Shown here: in pieces, positions 1 through 10,029 of the stretch
Numbering within the stretch: the first letter of the stretch is position 1
Layout: each line of letters opens with the position of its first letter
Origin: Rhizobium hidalgonense
GTDB taxonomy: Bacteria; Pseudomonadota; Alphaproteobacteria; Rhizobiales; Rhizobiaceae
NCBI RefSeq assembly: GCF_002914525.1
Contig: NZ_LODW01000041.1
Span: 117,700-181,699 of the forward strand
Length of the DNA stretch: 64,000 bases
Direction: 5' to 3'
Position numbers and translations under genes: made by a program
The notes under the pieces: generated by a model
Databases searched by the model: none
Told to the model about the DNA's origin: nothing
The model's input: the letters and a program-made list of their open reading frames with translations, nothing else

Positions 1-1871
1 TCGTTTCCCGCCTGATCGACCGCCCGATCCGCCCGCTCTTCCCGGAAGGCTACAAGAACGACACCCAGGTCGTCGTTACCGTCATCCAGCACGACCTTGA
101 AAACAACCCCGATATCCTGTCGATGGTTGCCACCTCGGCAGCGCTGACGCTCTCCGGCGTTCCCTTCATGGGCCCGGTCGGCGGTGCGCGCGTCGGCTAC
201 ATCAACGGCGAATATGTTCTCAACCCGCATCTCGACGAGATGGACGAATCGAGCCTCGACCTCGTCGTCGCCGGCACCTACGACGCCGTGCTGATGGTTG
301 AATCGGAAGCCAAGGAACTCAACGAAGAGATCATGCTCGGCGCCGTCATGTTCGGCCACAAGGGCTTCCAGCCGGTTCTCGACGCAATCATCAAGCTCGC
401 CGAAGTTGCCGCCAAGGAGCCGCGCGATTTTCAGCCGGAGGATTACTCCGAGCTCGAAGCGGAAATGTTGAAGCATTTCGAAGCTGAACTGCGCGAAGGC
501 TACAAGATCACCCAGAAGGCCGATCGCTACGCCGCCGTCGACGCCGTCAAGGCAAAGGTCAAGGCTCACTTCTTCCCTGAAGGTGTTGAACCGAAGTACA
601 CCGCCGAAGTCATCGGCGCTGTCTTCAAGCACCTGCAGGCGAAGATCGTTCGCTGGAACATCCTCGACACCAAGAGCCGCATCGACGGCCGCGACCTGGA
701 AACCGTCCGTCCGATCGTTTCGGAAGTCGGCCTTCTGCCGCGCACCCATGGTTCGGCGCTCTTCACCCGCGGTGAAACCCAGGCGATCGTCGTTGCCACG
801 CTCGGCACCGGCGAAGACGAGCAGTATGTCGACAGCCTGACGGGCATGTACAAGGAGCGCTTCCTGCTCCATTACAACTTCCCTCCCTACTCGGTTGGCG
901 AGACCGGCCGTATGGGCTCCCCGGGCCGTCGCGAAATCGGCCACGGCAAGCTCGCCTGGCGCGCGATCCGTCCGATGCTGCCGACCGTAGAGCAGTTTCC
1001 CTACACGCTGCGCGTCGTCTCCGAGATCACCGAGTCGAACGGCTCGTCCTCGATGGCGACCGTCTGCGGCACGTCGCTTGCTCTGATGGATGCCGGCGTT
1101 CCGCTGGCAAAGCCGGTTGCCGGTATCGCCATGGGTCTGATCCTCGAAGGCGATCGTTTCGCCGTCCTCTCCGACATTCTCGGTGACGAAGATCACCTCG
1201 GCGACATGGACTTCAAGGTTGCAGGCACCGCCGACGGCATCACCTCGCTGCAGATGGACATCAAGATCGCCGGCATCACCGAAGAGATCATGAAGGTCGC
1301 GCTCGGCCAGGCCCAGGGCGGTCGCGCCCACATTCTCGGCGAAATGGCCAAGGCCATCACCGAGAGCCGCGGCCAGCTCGGCGAATTCGCTCCGCGCATC
1401 GAAGTCATGAACATCCCGGTCGACAAGATCCGTGAAGTCATCGGCTCCGGCGGCAAGGTCATTCGCGAAATCGTCGAAAAGACCGGCGCCAAGATCAACA
1501 TCGAGGACGACGGCACCGTCAAGATCGCCTCCTCTTCCGGCAAGGAGATCGAAGCGGCCCGCAAGTGGATCCACTCGATCGTCGCCGAGCCTGAAATCGG
1601 CCAGATCTACGAAGGCACGGTTGTCAAGACCGCCGACTTCGGCGCCTTCGTCAACTTCTTCGGCGCCCGCGACGGCCTCGTCCACATCTCGCAGCTTGCT
1701 TCCGAGCGTGTCGCCAAGACCCAGGACGTCGTCAAGGAAGGCGACAAGGTTTGGGTCAAGCTGCTCGGCTTCGACGAACGCGGCAAGGTTCGCCTGTCGA
1801 TGAAGGTCGTCGACCAGGCCACCGGCCAGGAAATCCCGAACGAGAAGAAGAAGGAAGAAGCGGCAGAATAA
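1..1871 (+). CDS. pnp: Polyribonucleotide nucleotidyltransferase (PNPase), 5' truncated
   Basis: PNPase degrades RNA 3' to 5' by phosphorolysis and is part of RNA turnover. The window begins inside the gene; the frame is open from base 3, leaving about 622 residues, so roughly 90 N-terminal residues of the usual ~712 are missing. Visible are the end of the first RNase PH domain, the second RNase PH domain (about 640-1390, with [14 protein letters not shown]), a KH domain with [15 protein letters not shown] near 1425-1470, and a C-terminal S1 domain (1606-1830). The tail is lysine- and glutamate-rich, as in rhizobial homologues. A clear rho-independent terminator follows 25 bases after the stop. 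Confidence 0.97.
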   Translation, partial: VSRLIDRPIRPLFPEGYKNDTQVVVTVIQHDLENNPDILSMVATSAALTLSGVPFMGPVGGARVGYINGEYVLNPHLDEMDESSLDLVVAGTYDAVLMVESEAKELNEEIMLGAVMFGHKGFQPVLDAIIKLAEVAAKEPRDFQPEDYSELEAEMLKHFEAELREGYKITQKADRYAAVDAVKAKVKAHFFPEGVEPKYTAEVIGAVFKHLQAKIVRWNILDTKSRIDGRDLETVRPIVSEVGLLPRTHGSALFTRGETQAIVVATLGTGEDEQYVDSLTGMYKERFLLHYNFPPYSVGETGRMGSPGRREIGHGKLAWRAIRPMLPTVEQFPYTLRVVSEITESNGSSSMATVCGTSLALMDAGVPLAKPVAGIAMGLILEGDRFAVLSDILGDEDHLGDMDFKVAGTADGITSLQMDIKIAGITEEIMKVALGQAQGGRAHILGEMAKAITESRGQLGEFAPRIEVMNIPVDKIREVIGSGGKVIREIVEKTGAKINIEDDGTVKIASSSGKEIEAARKWIHSIVAEPEIGQIYEGTVVKTADFGAFVNFFGARDGLVHISQLASERVAKTQDVVKEGDKVWVKLLGFDERGKVRLSMKVVDQATGQEIPNEKKKEEAAE

Positions 1872-1895
1872 GCCGCGTCTTTCAGATTTCATTCC

Positions 1896-1923
1896 GGGCG
1901 CGGGAATCTTCCGCGCCCTTTTT
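1896..1923 (+). terminator. Rho-independent terminator of pnp
   Basis: An 8-bp perfect GC stem, GGGCGCGG and CCGCGCCC, with a 7-base loop is followed by five T's. Confidence 0.85.
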
Positions 1924-2002
1924 GTATCCTGGTTTTGCGCATGTCGTGGCCGCAAAACCGCTCACACACTTTTGCGCGACATGCTTTAACGAGACGAGAC
2001 CC

Positions 2003-3019
2003 ATGAGCCGTGAGACGCTGAAGACCCTGTTCCATCCCTTTGCCAGCGGCACAGTCCAGGCGCCCGGTGAGGGCGAGCGCGTGCTCTTCCTCGGCGCCGA
2101 GGCAGGCTTTGCGCTGCCTGATGGTTTTGCCGCCTCGCTCAGCGCCGTCCAGGGCTTCCGGCCGCTCTACCGGCAGCTGCTGGCGCAGCGAATCGAAGCA
2201 AAGCCGGAGATCGACGGTGAGGACTACGATGCCGCCCTGGTGCTTTGCACCAAGCACAAGGGCGAGAACGAGGCCAATCTCGCCGCGGCTATCGCGCGCA
2301 CAGAGATCGGCGGCCTGATCGTCGTTGCCGGCGCCAAGGAAGACGGCATCCAGCCGCTGCGCAAGCGCCTCGAAGGGTTCGGTCTCGCGATCGACCACAT
2401 GCCGAAATATCACGGCGTCGCCTTCTGGTTCGGCCGGCCGGCCGATGCCGGCGACATCATTTCCAAGCTGGCAAAGACGCCGGTCCGCGTCGACGGCCGC
2501 TTCAATGCCACCGCCGGCATGTTCTCGCATGATCGGATCGATGCCGGATCGGAATTGCTCGCCTCGCGCCTGCCGCAGGATTTTGCCGGCGACGTTGCGG
2601 ATTTCGGCGCCGGATGGGGTTATCTCTCCGTTGAACTGGCCCAGAGATCGCGTGCACTGACCCGTCTCGACCTCTACGAGGCCGATCACGCGGCTCTGGA
2701 GGCCGCCAGGGACAATCTGGCGGAAAACTGCCCGAGCGCGCCTGCGCGCTTCTTCTGGCACGATCTGGCTGGCGAGCCGGTCAAGGACAAATACGATCTC
2801 GTCATCATGAACCCGCCCTTCCATGAAGGACACGCAGCCGAGCCGGCACTCGGCCAGGCGATGATCAAGACAGCCGCATCCGCGCTCCGCGGCGGCGGCC
2901 GCCTGATGCTGGTCGCCAATCGCGGCCTGCCCTACGAGCCGGTCCTGGTCGCGAATTTCCGGGAAAGCGGCGAAACCTGCCGCAACGCCCGCTTCAAGGT
3001 GCTGTGGGCGAAGAAATAA
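2003..3019 (+). CDS. rsmC: Class I SAM methyltransferase, RsmC-like (16S rRNA guanine-N2)
   Basis: A 338-residue protein with the two-part layout of RsmC/RlmG enzymes: a degenerate N-terminal methyltransferase-like half (1-160) and a catalytic C-terminal half. The SAM-binding loop is DFGAGWG (200-206) and the amino-methylating motif is NPPF (270-273), which marks base exocyclic-amine methylation, normally G1207 of 16S rRNA for RsmC. The ATG at 2003 was chosen because upstream in-frame starts lie inside the pnp coding region and across its terminator. It stands alone between two terminators. RlmG is a possible alternative. Confidence 0.8.
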   Translation: MSRETLKTLFHPFASGTVQAPGEGERVLFLGAEAGFALPDGFAASLSAVQGFRPLYRQLLAQRIEAKPEIDGEDYDAALVLCTKHKGENEANLAAAIARTEIGGLIVVAGAKEDGIQPLRKRLEGFGLAIDHMPKYHGVAFWFGRPADAGDIISKLAKTPVRVDGRFNATAGMFSHDRIDAGSELLASRLPQDFAGDVADFGAGWGYLSVELAQRSRALTRLDLYEADHAALEAARDNLAENCPSAPARFFWHDLAGEPVKDKYDLVIMNPPFHEGHAAEPALGQAMIKTAASALRGGGRLMLVANRGLPYEPVLVANFRESGETCRNARFKVLWAKK

Positions 3020-3048
3020 GGTTCGGCTCGAACCGTTCCCTCTCGTGG

Positions 3049-3098
3049 ATCAAAATAAAAAGGCCGTGCGCATCATCTGCGCACGGCCTTTTATTTTG
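3049..3098. terminator. Bidirectional terminator between rsmC-like gene and fabI
   Basis: A near-perfect inverted repeat (stem AAAAAGGCCGTGCGCA against TGCGCACGGCCTTTT) with A-rich and T-rich arms serves both converging genes. There is one unpaired base in the A/T part. Confidence 0.88.
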
Positions 3099-3111
3099 AT
3101 GGGAACAGCCT

Positions 3112-3918
3112 TTATTCCACGTCCGCTCTGCGCAGCGTGTCCAACGTCGGCATCGAGGTGATGTTGAAGCCGGCGTCGACGAAGTGGATTTCGCCGGTGA
3201 CGCCGGCGGACAGGTCGGAGAGCAGGTAGAGCGCCGAGTTGCCGACCTGATCGATGGTCACGGTCTTGCGCAGCGGCGCATTGCGCTGGTTCCAGGAGAG
3301 GATGGCGCGCGCATCCGAGATGCCGGCGCCGGCAAGCGTGCGGATCGGGCCGGCCGAGATGGCGTTGACGCGGATGCCGCGCGGACCGTAATCGGCGGCG
3401 AGATAACGCACCGAAGCCTCGAGCGCCGCCTTGGCGACGCCCATGACGTTGTAATTCGGGATGACGCGGGTCGAACCATTATAGGTCAGCGTCAGCATCG
3501 CACCGCCGTCTTCCATCAACGGCGCGCAACGCTTGGCAATCTCGGTGAAGGAGAAACAGGAAATGACCATGGTACGGCTGAAATTCTCACGCGTCGTATC
3601 GGCGTAGAGACCCTTCAGCTCGTTCTTGTCGGAGAAACCGATGGCGTGGACGATGAAATCGAGCTTGCCCCAGCGCTGCTCGATCGCATCGACCAAGGCA
3701 TCGACCGATGCGATATCCTCGACGTCGCAGGGCAGCACGAAATCCGAGCCGACTTCGGCGGCAAGCGGCTTGACGCGCTTGCCCAGCGCATCGCCCTGGT
3801 AGGTGAAGGCCAGTTCCGCACCCTGTGCGGCAAGAGCTTTTGAAATTCCCCAGGCGATCGAGTGGTTGTTTGCGACGCCCATGATGAGGCCGCGCTTACC
3901 CTGCATAATTCCAGTCAT
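3112..3918 (-). CDS. fabI: Enoyl-[acyl-carrier-protein] reductase (NADH)
   Basis: FabI reduces the trans-2-enoyl-ACP in the last step of each fatty acid elongation cycle. The 268-residue protein has the atypical nucleotide-binding start GVANNHSIAWG (14-24), the active-site pair Tyr156 and Lys163 in YNVMGVAKAALE, and NAISAGPIRTLA (185-196). The ATG at 3918 (MTGIMQGKRG) was chosen over longer in-frame extensions because it fits the family length and lies only 4 bases after the fabB stop. It is the last gene of a fabA-fabB-fabI operon. Confidence 0.95.
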   Translation of the reverse strand: MTGIMQGKRGLIMGVANNHSIAWGISKALAAQGAELAFTYQGDALGKRVKPLAAEVGSDFVLPCDVEDIASVDALVDAIEQRWGKLDFIVHAIGFSDKNELKGLYADTTRENFSRTMVISCFSFTEIAKRCAPLMEDGGAMLTLTYNGSTRVIPNYNVMGVAKAALEASVRYLAADYGPRGIRVNAISAGPIRTLAGAGISDARAILSWNQRNAPLRKTVTIDQVGNSALYLLSDLSAGVTGEIHFVDAGFNITSMPTLDTLRRADVE

Positions 3919-3922
3919 ATTA

Positions 3923-5155
3923 TTATCCGTTATAGCGCTGGAAGACGAGCGTGGCATTCGTCCCGCCGAAGCCGAAGGAGTTGGAGAGGGCGATATCGAT
4001 CTTCGCATTGTCGATGCGCTTGCGCACGATCGGCACGCCTTCGAATTCGGGATCGAGCTCGGTGATGTGGGCGCTTTCGCCGATGAAGCCTTGCTGCATC
4101 ATCAGCAGGGAATAGATCGATTCCTGCACGCCGGCCGCACCGAGCGAATGGCCGGTCAGCGACTTGGTCGACTGGATATGCGGGATTTTTGATCCGAATA
4201 CCTCGCGGATGGCGCCGATTTCCTTACTGTCGCCGACCGGCGTCGAGGTGCCGTGGGTGTTGACGTAGTCGACATCGCCTTTGACGGTGGCGAGCGCCTG
4301 GCGCATGCAGCGGATGGCGCCCTCGCCCGAGGGAGCGACCATATCGTAACCGTCCGAGGTCGCGCCGTAGCCGACGATTTCGGCGTAGATCTTGGCGCCG
4401 CGGGCCTTGGCGCGCTCCAGTTCCTCGAGCACCAACACGCCTGCGCCGCCGGCGATGACGAAACCGTCGCGGTTGACATCATAGGCGCGCGAGGCGCTGT
4501 CCGGCGTGTCGTTATACTTGGAGGACATGGCGCCCATGGCGTCGAAGAGGTTGGACATCGTCCAATCGAGATCTTCGTGGCCGCCGGCAAACATCACGTC
4601 CTGCTTGCCCCACTGGATCATTTCGGCGGCGTTGCCGATGCAATGAGCCGATGTCGAGCAGGCCGATGAGATCGAGTAATTGACGCCGTGGATCTTGAAC
4701 CAGGTGGCAAGCGTGGCCGATGCGGTCGAAGACATCGCCTTCGGTACGGCAAAAGGGCCGATGCGCTTCGGGCTGTTGTTCTTCACGGTGATGTCAGCCG
4801 CCTCGATCAGCGTGCGGGTGGACGGGCCGCCGGACCCCATGATGATACCGGCGCGCTCATTCTGCGCATAGTCCTTCTCTTCCAGGCCGGAATCGGCAAG
4901 CGCCTGCTTCATGGCGACATGGTTCCAGGCACCGCCCTGAGACAGGAAGCGCATGGCGCGGCGATCCACCAGTTCGGCCAGCTCCGCAGCACCGAGCTTG
5001 GGGCTGCCCCAAACCTGGCACTTGAAGCCGTGCTCGGCGAAATCGTTGGAGAAGGAAATACCCGACTTTGCCTGCCGCAATGATTCGGTGACTTCGGCGG
5101 CGTCGTTCCCGATCGAGGACACGACACCCAGACCCGTGACAACTACCCGTCTCAT
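3923..5155 (-). CDS. fabB: Beta-ketoacyl-ACP synthase I
   Basis: FabB elongates acyl-ACP and is needed for unsaturated fatty acids together with FabA. The 410-residue thiolase-fold enzyme shows the catalytic Cys166 in [10 protein letters not shown], His301 in NTHGTSTP, and His336 in [11 protein letters not shown]. The start [10 protein letters not shown] at 5155 matches the family; further in-frame upstream sequence overlaps the fabA end and was rejected. It sits between fabA (44-base gap) and fabI (4-base gap), which supports one transcript. Confidence 0.96.
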   Translation of the reverse strand: MRRVVVTGLGVVSSIGNDAAEVTESLRQAKSGISFSNDFAEHGFKCQVWGSPKLGAAELAELVDRRAMRFLSQGGAWNHVAMKQALADSGLEEKDYAQNERAGIIMGSGGPSTRTLIEAADITVKNNSPKRIGPFAVPKAMSSTASATLATWFKIHGVNYSISSACSTSAHCIGNAAEMIQWGKQDVMFAGGHEDLDWTMSNLFDAMGAMSSKYNDTPDSASRAYDVNRDGFVIAGGAGVLVLEELERAKARGAKIYAEIVGYGATSDGYDMVAPSGEGAIRCMRQALATVKGDVDYVNTHGTSTPVGDSKEIGAIREVFGSKIPHIQSTKSLTGHSLGAAGVQESIYSLLMMQQGFIGESAHITELDPEFEGVPIVRKRIDNAKIDIALSNSFGFGGTNATLVFQRYNG

Positions 5156-5199
5156 CTGATCAAACCCTTTTTGTTTCGTGAACCGCTTGAGATGCGGTT

Positions 5200-5715
5200 T
5201 CAGGCCGTCTTGTCTTTCGAGAGACCGACGCGGAGGTCGGCCGCCTGGTATATGGTCTCGCCGTCCGCCTTCAGCCAGCCGTCGGCCGTGCCGAGGACCA
5301 GACGGCCGCGCATGACCCGCTTGAAGTCGATGCCATATTCGATCAGCTTGGTATGCGGCTTGACCATGCCCTTGAATTTCACTTCGCCTGTCGAAAGCGC
5401 CATGCCGCGGCCTTCCTCGCCGAGCCAGCCGAGGAAGAAGCCGGTCAGCTGCCACATGCCGTCGAGGCCAAGGCAGCCCGGCATGATCGGATTGCCTTCG
5501 AAATGGCAGGGAAAATACCAGTCGTCGGGACGTACGTCGTATTCGGCCCTGAGGTAGCCCTTGTCAAAGGTGCCGCCGGTTTCGGAAATATCGGTGATAC
5601 GGTGGACCATCAGCATGGGCGGCAGGGGAAGCTGCGCATTGCCGGGGCCGAACAGCTCGCCATGTGCGCAGGCAATGAGTTCGTCATACGAGAAGCTGGA
5701 CTGTCTGGTCGTCAT
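5200..5715 (-). CDS. fabA: 3-hydroxydecanoyl-ACP dehydratase/isomerase
   Basis: FabA dehydrates 3-hydroxydecanoyl-ACP and isomerises the product to the cis-3 form, the entry point for unsaturated fatty acids. The 171-residue protein carries the hot-dog-fold active site [19 protein letters not shown] with His71 and Asp85. It is the first gene of the fabA-fabB-fabI operon. A G-rich ribosome site (GGGGGGAAAAG) precedes the ATG. The gene is divergent from irr, an arrangement common in rhizobia. Confidence 0.96.
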   Translation of the reverse strand: MTTRQSSFSYDELIACAHGELFGPGNAQLPLPPMLMVHRITDISETGGTFDKGYLRAEYDVRPDDWYFPCHFEGNPIMPGCLGLDGMWQLTGFFLGWLGEEGRGMALSTGEVKFKGMVKPHTKLIEYGIDFKRVMRGRLVLGTADGWLKADGETIYQAADLRVGLSKDKTA

Positions 5716-5936
5716 AAAGTTTCTTTTCCCCCCGCGAGAAGCCGATGGATGTCAACGTTTAGTCCAAGTTCCTCAGAAAATGAAGCACGAGCAAGGCAGC
5801 TCCATTCATCGTCCCGGACCAGGCTTACGCCATTATTTGGTGGTCGAATACAGGAAGGCCAGGGCCGCGACCAGACCTATTTACGCCAAAAGCCCGTTTT
5901 TGCCGCGTTTATCAGGCTCTTGTCCCCATTGAACTA

Positions 5937-5965
5937 TTGAAAGGCTCCGATGCAAAAGTTATACC
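5937..5965 (+). promoter_or_regulatory. Sigma-70-like promoter of irr
   Basis: TTGAAA (5937-5942), a 17-base spacer and TATACC (5960-5965) lie about 50 bases before the irr start in the 300-base fabA-irr spacer. The rest of that spacer shows no gene. Confidence 0.6.
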
Positions 5966-6015
5966 GCTTGAAGAAACATGATTGCTTTATGCAGGAATAA
6001 CCGGAGTTGGTGTTG

Positions 6016-6435
6016 ATGACGGGTATACTCCCGATCGCCATAGAGGTCAGGCTGCGCGGCGCGGGCCTGCGCCCTACCCGCCAGCGTGTCGCGCTCGGCG
6101 ACCTCCTGTTTGCCAAAGGCGACCGGCATCTGACGGTTGAGGAATTGCATGAGGAGGCGGTTGCCGCCGGTGTGCCGGTGTCACTGGCAACCGTCTACAA
6201 CACGCTGCACCAGTTCACCGAAGCCGGCCTCATCCGCGTTCTCGCTGTCGAGAGCGCCAAGACCTATTTCGACACCAATGTTTCCGACCATCACCATTTC
6301 TTCATCGAAGGCGACAACGAGGTGCTCGACATTCCCGTCAGCAACCTGACGATCGCCAATCTGCCGGAGCCGCCCGAAGGCATGGAGATTGCCCATGTCG
6401 ACGTGGTGATCCGCCTGCGGGCGAAGCAGGGCTGA
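6016..6435 (+). CDS. irr: Fur-family iron-response regulator Irr
   Basis: Irr represses or activates iron and haem genes under iron limitation in alphaproteobacteria and is controlled by haem. The 139-residue protein has a winged helix with LATVYNTLHQFTEAGL (58-73) and the Irr-type histidine cluster HHHFF at 92-96, in place of the fuller metal sites of Fur. GGAG lies 9 bases before the ATG at 6016; a TTG at 6007 would add three residues and is less likely. No N-terminal haem regulatory motif is seen, as is usual for Rhizobium Irr. It diverges from fabA. Confidence 0.9.
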   Translation: MTGILPIAIEVRLRGAGLRPTRQRVALGDLLFAKGDRHLTVEELHEEAVAAGVPVSLATVYNTLHQFTEAGLIRVLAVESAKTYFDTNVSDHHHFFIEGDNEVLDIPVSNLTIANLPEPPEGMEIAHVDVVIRLRAKQG

Positions 6436-6448
6436 CGACAGCGCTCTT

Positions 6449-7084
6449 TCACATGACGTCGTCCGGGTGCCGGCCGGGCTTGTGCCGGTAGGTCGGGAAG
6501 GTCCAGCCGAACCACAGGGCGCCGCCGCGCACCGCAAAGGCCGCCACGACGCCGCAGGCAGAGGCCAGATAGAGCGGCATTCCCAGACCATTGGCGAGCG
6601 TGAACACACCGGCGCCGATAAGCGCTGCGGTCACGTAGATTTCCGGGCGCAACAGCACCGACGGCTCGTTTGCCATCAGATCGCGCAGGATGCCGCCGAA
6701 GGTCGCCGTGAGCGTACCGGTGACGATCGCGATGGTTGGTGAGCCGGTGGCGGCAAGTCCTTTGGCAGCGCCGATGACGCAATAGGCGGCAAGGCCGATC
6801 GCATCCAGCCAGATCAGCAGACGATAACGCGATTCCAGCAGGTGAGCGGTGAAGAAAACAACGACGCCCATGATGCAGCAGACGAGGATATAGGCGGGGT
6901 TCAGCACCCAGAAGACCGGCACGCGGCCGAGCACGATATCGCGCATGGTGCCGCCGCCCGTTCCCGTCACCATGGCGAAAAACAGAAAACCGATCAGGTC
7001 CAGCTGCTTGCGCGAGGCGGCGAGCGCGCCTGTTGCGGCAAACAGTGCAATGCCGGCATAATCGAGATAGACGAGCAGAGACAT
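6449..7084 (-). CDS. TRIC/UPF0126 family membrane channel protein
   Basis: A 211-residue inner-membrane protein with about seven hydrophobic segments. It has the two-fold repeat that defines UPF0126: GTGGGTMRDIVLG in the first half and ATFGGILRDLMAN in the second. These glycine-rich kinks line the pore in TRIC-type cation channels. It converges on irr with a 13-base gap. The ATG at 7084 begins the first membrane segment (LLVYLDYAGIALFA); further upstream in-frame sequence is hydrophilic and runs into the divergent gene. Substrate in bacteria is unknown from sequence. Confidence 0.82.
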   Translation of the reverse strand: MSLLVYLDYAGIALFAATGALAASRKQLDLIGFLFFAMVTGTGGGTMRDIVLGRVPVFWVLNPAYILVCCIMGVVVFFTAHLLESRYRLLIWLDAIGLAAYCVIGAAKGLAATGSPTIAIVTGTLTATFGGILRDLMANEPSVLLRPEIYVTAALIGAGVFTLANGLGMPLYLASACGVVAAFAVRGGALWFGWTFPTYRHKPGRHPDDVM

Positions 7085-7195
7085 GCGAGCCCCGGAACCG
7101 CGGAATATTTCACCAAAAACCACGGCGGCAAGGGCGGCGCAAGGCGGTGCGGCCATAAAGCCAGCCGATAGAGCTTTATCCAAAAGAGGAAAGCC

Positions 7196-7669
7196 GTGAA
7201 AACGCTGGTGCTCGCCGTTCTGAATATTCTCCTGCTGGTGATCATGCCGGCTGTGGCCTTCGGCCAGCAATCGCTGATCTCCGATCCGGAGATCTACGAG
7301 AAGAAACATTTCCAGCAGCAGTGTAAGGCGGCCGAATTCGCCGACGGCTTCGTCACCCGGCAGGACATCAACAATGACGGGCTGATTGATGCGGTGGTCA
7401 ACGAGGGCCTGCTGACCTGCGACGGGCAGAAGGGGCCGCAATGCAATGACGACGGCTGCACCTATAATTTCTATCTGCAGGTGGCCGAAGGCGGTTATTT
7501 CATGATCGCGACGGCGCAGATCTACGGCTACGACTTCGTCCAGCGCTTCGGCAACATGGTGCTGGCGATGAAGATGCATCCGCGTTTCTGCGACCGCACC
7601 GAAGGTGATCCCTGCATCGTGACCGCGCGCGTGCGCGGCACGAAATTCGTCACCATCTCAAAGAAATAG
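7196..7669 (+). CDS. Secreted hypothetical protein
   Basis: A 157-residue protein with a signal peptide (MKTLVLAVLNILLLVIMPAVAFGQ), likely cut after VAFG. The mature part has six cysteines and a short acidic motif RQDINNDGLIDAVVNEG like a single calcium-binding or FG-GAP-type loop. It starts with GTG, with AGAGGAA 5-10 bases upstream. It is divergent from the TRIC gene and converges on the YdcF-like gene with a 3-base gap. No specific family recognised; probably periplasmic. Confidence 0.7.
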   Translation: MKTLVLAVLNILLLVIMPAVAFGQQSLISDPEIYEKKHFQQQCKAAEFADGFVTRQDINNDGLIDAVVNEGLLTCDGQKGPQCNDDGCTYNFYLQVAEGGYFMIATAQIYGYDFVQRFGNMVLAMKMHPRFCDRTEGDPCIVTARVRGTKFVTISKK

Positions 7670-7672
7670 CTC

Positions 7673-8461
7673 TTACCGCGGATAAAGTTCCGACGTGCGG
7701 CCGGCGAGATAATAGCCGGCCAGCCCGTACCATTCGCGGATCGCCGTCGCCATGTTCTGCGCATTGAGGTTCGGCTGGGTGAAATCCAAACCCGGCCTCA
7801 CCTCGCCATCGGTGCGATAATCGGTCGGCCAGGGCACGATATCGATGCCGAGCTTGCGGAAGATGCCGACGGAACGCGGCATGTGGAAACCCGAGGTGAT
7901 CAGCAGGCAATTGGAAAGCCCTTGGCTTGCCAGGAATTCCTTGGTGTTGACGGCGTTTTCGAAGGTGGTGCGCGATTGCCTCTCCTCGATCAGGCGATCC
8001 TTGCCGACGCCGAAGAGCGGGAAGAAACGCTCGGAGGCCGCCGCATCGCCTTCATAGATGCCCGAGAGGGAACCGTCGCCGCCCGAGACAAGAATGCGCG
8101 ACTGCGGAAATTTCTGCGCGAGCCGCAGGGCTTCGACGAAGCGGTCCGCCGCGGCGTTGAATTCTATGCCATGGCGCGCCGTGTTCACCTCGTTTTCGAA
8201 GGCGCCGCCGAGCACGATCATGCATTGCAGGTTCTGCGGATCGGCGGCCGGCCTTGCGAAACGCTGCTCGAGACCCTGCATCATCAGGTTGCCGGCCGTA
8301 GTGTAGAGCGTGACGAAGAGGATGAGAGCCCCAGCCGCAGCGCCAAGAACGCTCAAGATACGCCAGCGTAGCAGGCCAGCAAGCAGAGCAAGGAAGACGA
8401 GGAAGAAGGCCAGCGACAGCGGCTGAGCGAAAATCCAGACAAGCTTCGAAATGACGAACAA
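7673..8461 (-). CDS. YdcF/ElyC family (DUF218) membrane protein
   Basis: A 262-residue protein with two N-terminal membrane segments (about 8-30 and 35-57) followed by a DUF218 domain: VLGGAFENE, ILVSGGDGSLSG and LITSGFHMPRSV are typical of the family. Relatives act in envelope or peptidoglycan precursor homeostasis, but the reaction is not established. The start codon is TTG at 8461, supported by AAGGAG six bases upstream; no ATG lies in a fitting position. Possibly transcribed with the DUF1275 gene behind it. Confidence 0.78.
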   Translation of the reverse strand: MFVISKLVWIFAQPLSLAFFLVFLALLAGLLRWRILSVLGAAAGALILFVTLYTTAGNLMMQGLEQRFARPAADPQNLQCMIVLGGAFENEVNTARHGIEFNAAADRFVEALRLAQKFPQSRILVSGGDGSLSGIYEGDAAASERFFPLFGVGKDRLIEERQSRTTFENAVNTKEFLASQGLSNCLLITSGFHMPRSVGIFRKLGIDIVPWPTDYRTDGEVRPGLDFTQPNLNAQNMATAIREWYGLAGYYLAGRTSELYPR

Positions 8462-8529
8462 GACCTGCTCCTTGGGGATTGGCGGCGGTCCTTCCTATCC
8501 GATTCGACGGTGACAGGAATGCGACGGTT

Positions 8530-9252
8530 CTATTTCGCCCTCGATAGCGAGGATCGATGCGGCGCGATCTTCTGGTTGAAGCGCCGCTGAAGCGGCCGGG
8601 GGATGAACATGGCGGCAAGCGCCAGTGCCATGGCAAAGAGGGAGACCAGCCACACTGCATAGGCTCCGGTCAGTCGCGTCAGCACGGCGCCGACGATGGC
8701 GCCGAGCAGCATGCCGCCCCATGGCACGATCTGGATCGTCCATTCGATGCGGCGGTCGCCGATGATCCAGCGGCCGATGCCGCGGCCGAAGCGCGACAGG
8801 GCGCCGGTGACATAAGTCAGCCCGATCGGCAGGCCCTCGATATGCTCGACGGCGGCGTTCACCATGCCCATCGAAAAAACGATCAAATAAAACCGGGCAA
8901 ATAGCATGTCCTGCACCGTCATCACCGAGGCGAGCGCCAGGACGAGGCCGACGCAGCCGAGCACGACGAAAATGCGACGTTGCGAAATATGGGCAACGAC
9001 GATGCCGGCAGCATTGCCGAGCACGAAAACCATGATGGCCGAGATCAGCACCGCCGCGTGATAAAGGTTGCCCTCGCTCAGGGCGAGTGCGGCTCGCGTC
9101 GTATTCCCCGTCATGAAGGAAACGAAATCGCCGGTCAGCAGCAAGCCCGTCGCGTCGGTCATGCCGGCCAGAAACGCGATCGAACCGACGAGGGCGACCC
9201 CCATCAGGGTTCGTCGGGTGCGGATGAGGCGGCGGCGTCTTGCTCTGGTCAT
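8530..9252 (-). CDS. DUF1275 (YoaK-like) membrane protein
   Basis: A 240-residue integral membrane protein with six hydrophobic stretches. DATGLLLTGDFVSFMTGNTT and YVTGALSRFGRGIG are the hallmark sequences of DUF1275. Function is unknown; a transport role has been suggested only by topology. The ATG at 9252 (MTRARRRRLIRTRR) was preferred, with AGGAC upstream. The same reading frame stays open upstream to 9669 and carries the body of a broken GIY-YIG gene, so an apparent start at 9312 is misleading. Confidence 0.8.
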   Translation of the reverse strand: MTRARRRRLIRTRRTLMGVALVGSIAFLAGMTDATGLLLTGDFVSFMTGNTTRAALALSEGNLYHAAVLISAIMVFVLGNAAGIVVAHISQRRIFVVLGCVGLVLALASVMTVQDMLFARFYLIVFSMGMVNAAVEHIEGLPIGLTYVTGALSRFGRGIGRWIIGDRRIEWTIQIVPWGGMLLGAIVGAVLTRLTGAYAVWLVSLFAMALALAAMFIPRPLQRRFNQKIAPHRSSLSRAK

Positions 9253-9445
9253 GGGTCGAGGTCCTGGAGCCGAATCACTGGGATTGCGGCGGCAAGGATA
9301 CATCCGCTTCATTGAGGAATTGGCAAAGGCGATCGGAAGGGGATGAAGCTGGCCTTGAATGGCAAGGCATTTTCGCCGCGATCCAGCAGTTCGGGTTCCT
9401 ACGCACCGGCGCTTATTCGGAATCCGGCTGGCGCGGCCACCGGGA

Positions 9446-9700
9446 TCCAGATTCGGCTGGACCAGTCTCTTGCTGGCAAAAGCTCGGCCGGAATGCGATT
9501 TCAGGTATTTTTCGAATTCAAACGCTTTTTGCTTGTCGGGAAAAGCGCAATACCAGAGCAGGGTCCATGGTGCGAATTTGGAAGTATGGATGGATTTTCC
9601 GGCGTTGTGAGCGGCAAGCCGCTGTTTCAGATCGGCAGTAGAGCCGGTGTATTCCTGATCGGGAAAATCGATGCTGCGGAGAATTATAGACGTACCACAT
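9446..9700 (-). pseudogene. GIY-YIG nuclease domain gene, frameshifted
   Basis: From an ATG at 9700 the frame reads MWYVYN and then loses the family pattern. The frame one base over, from 9669, gives DFPDQEYTGSTADLKQRLAA and then HNAGKSIHTSKFAPW, LLWYCAFPDK and FEKYLKSHSGRAFASKRLV, a good GIY-YIG domain. Removing one A from TATAATTCTCC (9683-9687 region) restores MWYVYILRSIDFPDQEYTG. The shifted frame has a stop just upstream of 9700 and no start codon, so the gene cannot be made as one protein. The restored frame also lacks a stop before the DUF1275 gene. A sequencing error is possible. Confidence 0.75.
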
Positions 9701-9801
9701 CAGCGTTTCAGCCCGTCGTCGCCCTTCGGGCTATGCCGGGCACTGCTTCGGCCTAACGGTTTCTCGCGGCTGCGCCACGCGAAGCCCGTAAGGGCGAAGC
9801 G

Positions 9802-9877
<76 letters not shown>

Positions 9878-10029
9878 ATCAAGGTGGTCCGGCTCAGGGC
9901 CGGTCCTGGGATGCTCCTCAAGGCGTGCGCCCTTCGGAGTGGCGGCTTATTACTTCCGGTTTTCGGAGATAGCAAGCCTAAAAAATCCGGCCCGGAGAAT
10001 TTTTTCCTCACCGGGCCGAAATGCAGTCG

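Noticed and set aside
1889..2833. 314-codon open frame antisense to the rsmC-like gene
   Set aside because: It covers the catalytic motifs of the real gene and runs through the pnp terminator.
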